From: Sporosarcina ureae DSM 2281
GTDB taxonomy: Bacteria > Bacillota > Bacilli > Bacillales_A > Planococcaceae
Length of the DNA stretch: 64,000 nucleotides
Assembly: GCF_000425545.1 (NCBI RefSeq)
Contig: NZ_AUDQ01000001.1
Coordinates: forward strand, 248,001-312,000
Direction of reading: 5' to 3'
Shown here: positions 61,893 through 64,000 of the stretch, piece after piece
Layout: every line of letters starts with the position of its first letter
Numbering within the stretch: position 1 is the first letter of the stretch
Made by a program: the position numbers and the translations under genes
Notes under the pieces: generated by a model
Seen by the model: the letters and a program-made list of their open reading frames with translations, nothing else
Told to the model about the DNA's origin: nothing
Database searches by the model: none

Positions 61893-64000
61893 ATGTTGAA
61901 AATCTTTAAACGTAGAACTGGAACGAGTGAACGTCAGTTGCGTAAATACCGCAAAATTGTGGAGCAGATTAATTCACTGGAACCTAAATATATCGCTATG
62001 TCTGATGAGGGTCTTTCTGGAATGACAGATCAATTCAAACAACAGTTAGCAGACGGCGCAACCGTCGAAACCATTATGCCGGATGCATTCGCAGTTGTGC
62101 GTGAAGCATCTAAACGGGTTCTCGGTATGCGCCATTTTGATGTGCAACTAATCGGTGGTGCTGTATTAACGGAAGGCAATATTGCTGAGATGCCGACTGG
62201 TGAAGGTAAAACACTTGTTGCTTCTCTACCTTCATATGTACGCGCACTTGAAGGTAAAGGCGTTCACGTCATTACAGTCAATGATTATCTGGCAAAACGG
62301 GACTTTGATCAAATCGGTCAAATTCATCGTTTCCTTGGATTGACTGTCGGATTGAATGTGCCCATGATGCAAGGACCAGCTAAACAAGCCGCTTACGAAG
62401 CAGATATTACGTACGGTGTAGGTACAGAATTCGGCTTCGACTATTTACGGGATAATATGGTGCAGCACACTTCTCAAAAAGTGCAGCGGCCTTATCATTT
62501 CGCTATTATCGATGAAGTCGACAGTGTCTTGATCGACGAAGCGAAGACACCATTAATTGTAGCAGGCAAAACGCAAGCTGATGCGGACCTTCACCATATC
62601 GCAGCCCGCCTAGCCAAACGCTTTAAAGTCGAAGAGGATTTTGACTTTGACGAAGCAACAAAGGCCACTTCCCTCACGGAACAAGGAATCGAAAAAGTCG
62701 AGAAAGCATTCGGTATCGACAATTTATATGATTTAGATCACCAAACACTCTATCACTACGTTATCCAAGCTGTCCGTGCCTTCGTCATCTTCAAGCGTGA
62801 TGTCGATTACATCGTCCGCGACGGAAAAATTGAATTGGTAGATATGTTCACCGGCCGAATTATGGAAGGTAGAACATTATCAGATGGTCTTCACCAGGCA
62901 ATTGAAGCTAAAGAAGGCGTCGATATTACAGACGAAAATAAAGCACAAGCTCAAATTACCATTCAGAACTACTTCCGCATGTATCCAAAGCTTTGCGGAA
63001 TGACAGGTACTGCGAAAACCCAAGATAAGGAATTCCGTGAAGTTTATAATATGGAAGTAATTCAAATCCCAACGAACCGTCCACGTGCACGTATCGATGC
63101 ACCAGATTTTGTTTTCAGAACGACAGAAGAAAAGTATAAAGCAGTAGCAAAAGAAGTAGCCGCTCGTCATGCGAAAGGGCAACCAGTATTGGTTGGTACA
63201 ACATCCATTCTTCAATCCGAAGCGGTCGCCAAGTATTTACGTGATGAAGGATTGAAGTTCCATCTATTGAATGCGAAAAGTGTGGAGCAGGAAGTTTCAT
63301 TGATTTCCGAGTCTGGACAAGCAGGCAATATTACTGTTGCTACTAATATGGCAGGACGCGGAACAGATATCGTTCTTGGTGAAGGCGTGGAGGAAAACGG
63401 AGGACTATTTGTATTAGGTACAGAAAAACATGAAAGTCGCCGTGTTGATAATCAGTTACGGGGGCGTTCTGGGCGTCAAGGAGACCATGGTGAAAGTCAA
63501 TTCTATCTTTCTTTAGAAGATGAAATGTACATGCGCTTCTCTCCAGAAGAACTCGAGAAATTCTTGACGAAAGTCCGTACTGATGACAATGGTAAAGTAC
63601 TCAATCCTGAAGTACATGAACTGACGGAACGTACACAACGTATCGTTGAAGGCGCACACTTCTCTATGCGTGAATATAACCTAAAATTAGATGATGTCAT
63701 CAATGATCAACGTGAAGTCATTTATTCCTTACGTAACCGCGTACTAGAAGGCAAGGATATTTTCGAAAAACTTAAGACCATGTTGTCAGAAACGGTTGAG
63801 TTCGTTGTTCTAGATAGCTGCCCTGATAATGAAATCGCCGACAACTGGGATTTCGAGCGTATTGAACGGACTATGAACGCGCTATTACTGACGCCAGTTA
63901 AGCTCCCCCATTCATTAGATAGAACCACAGATATAATGAAAGAGTACGATGAAGAAATGGCAGAGTTGTTTGCATTTATCGACACTTTCACTGATAATGA
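61893..64000 (+). CDS. secA2: Accessory Sec translocase ATPase SecA2 (3' end beyond the window)
   Basis: 702 codons are visible and the frame is open at the edge. Walker A MPTGEGKTLVASLPSYV near residue 100, DEAD-like AIIDEVDSVLIDEAKTP, TPTNRP region IPTNRPRARID, and motif VI DNQLRGRSGRQGDHGESQFY. GMRHFDVQLIGGAVLTEGNI and the compact N-terminus fit SecA2 rather than the housekeeping SecA, which keeps FPFKVQLMGG. AAGGAGCG precedes the ATG. SecA2 exports a subset of surface proteins. Confidence 0.85.
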   Translation, partial: MLKIFKRRTGTSERQLRKYRKIVEQINSLEPKYIAMSDEGLSGMTDQFKQQLADGATVETIMPDAFAVVREASKRVLGMRHFDVQLIGGAVLTEGNIAEMPTGEGKTLVASLPSYVRALEGKGVHVITVNDYLAKRDFDQIGQIHRFLGLTVGLNVPMMQGPAKQAAYEADITYGVGTEFGFDYLRDNMVQHTSQKVQRPYHFAIIDEVDSVLIDEAKTPLIVAGKTQADADLHHIAARLAKRFKVEEDFDFDEATKATSLTEQGIEKVEKAFGIDNLYDLDHQTLYHYVIQAVRAFVIFKRDVDYIVRDGKIELVDMFTGRIMEGRTLSDGLHQAIEAKEGVDITDENKAQAQITIQNYFRMYPKLCGMTGTAKTQDKEFREVYNMEVIQIPTNRPRARIDAPDFVFRTTEEKYKAVAKEVAARHAKGQPVLVGTTSILQSEAVAKYLRDEGLKFHLLNAKSVEQEVSLISESGQAGNITVATNMAGRGTDIVLGEGVEENGGLFVLGTEKHESRRVDNQLRGRSGRQGDHGESQFYLSLEDEMYMRFSPEELEKFLTKVRTDDNGKVLNPEVHELTERTQRIVEGAHFSMREYNLKLDDVINDQREVIYSLRNRVLEGKDIFEKLKTMLSETVEFVVLDSCPDNEIADNWDFERIERTMNALLLTPVKLPHSLDRTTDIMKEYDEEMAELFAFIDTFTDN

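Noticed and set aside
62880-63991. Minus-strand frames within secA2
   Set aside because: Shadows of the strongly conserved SecA2 frame on the other strand.
1-64000. tRNA or rRNA genes
   Set aside because: I saw no cloverleaf with GTTCGANTC-type T-loops or rRNA sequence anywhere in the window; a tRNA scan would be decisive.

Overview
This is chromosomal DNA of a Gram-positive, motile, naturally competent member of the Bacillales, most likely a Sporosarcina (Planococcaceae) near S. ureae. Ribosome binding sites are strong (AAAGGAGG type). The gene content is Bacillus-like: FliW-CsrA-flagellin, DegS-DegU, ComFA/ComFC/ComK, coproporphyrin-type haem genes, TagO, SecA2. The dehydrogenase at 9.2 kb resembles the phenylalanine dehydrogenases of S. 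ureae and Lysinibacillus sphaericus. All protein identities come from reading the translations and from memory of the families; no database was searched.

Layout. 0-4.9 kb: 5-oxoprolinase operon (pxpA with an NRAMP-type transporter, divergent pxpBC) and an IclR regulator, with palindromic candidate operators between the divergent units. 5-6.6 kb: HAD phosphatase and a class I glutamine amidotransferase. 7-13.9 kb: amino-acid catabolic operon (Lrp regulator; NSS transporter, phenylalanine dehydrogenase, E1-alpha, E1-beta, E2) with a cre-like site in front and a 31-codon stump of the E3 gene at its end. 13.9-15.2 kb: thioesterase and phosphotransferase.

15.2-21.4 kb is an AT-rich accessory zone. 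It holds two broken IS66 elements, an unrecognised two-gene operon with an apparent frameshift in an A10 tract, a fragment resembling a defence-type reverse transcriptase, and a family of ~63-bp palindromes sitting at the points where genes are broken. 21.4-23.4 kb is a free-standing LAGLIDADG endonuclease gene facing the flagellin gene.

23.4-33.6 kb is the late flagellar/competence block (hag, csrA, fliW, yviE, flgL, flgK, flgN, flgM, yvyF, comFC, comFA, degV). The flagellin gene is interrupted by a 379-nt ORF-less group I intron. The first 45 nt of the intron re-encode the flagellin C-terminus and a stop, so spliced and unspliced mRNA should give 498-residue flagellins differing at only two positions.

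33.6-56.5 kb separates degV from degU, which are neighbours in B. subtilis. It carries a crotonase, a 1-kb non-coding array of GAGCG motifs, comFB, aspA, an S9 peptidase, an acyl-CoA ligase, a Bce-type antibiotic sensing/export module, lplJ, a YhfH mini-protein, hemY/hemH/hemE, hmoB, an M20 hydrolase, a folded GC-rich non-coding block, comK and a YhjD-like gene. 56.5-64 kb: degU, degS, yvyE, an LCP cell-wall ligase, tagO and the 5' part of secA2, cut by the window edge. A hairpin-rich intergenic repeat family occurs at least six times between 33.6 and 42.7 kb, with a partial copy at 60.4 kb.
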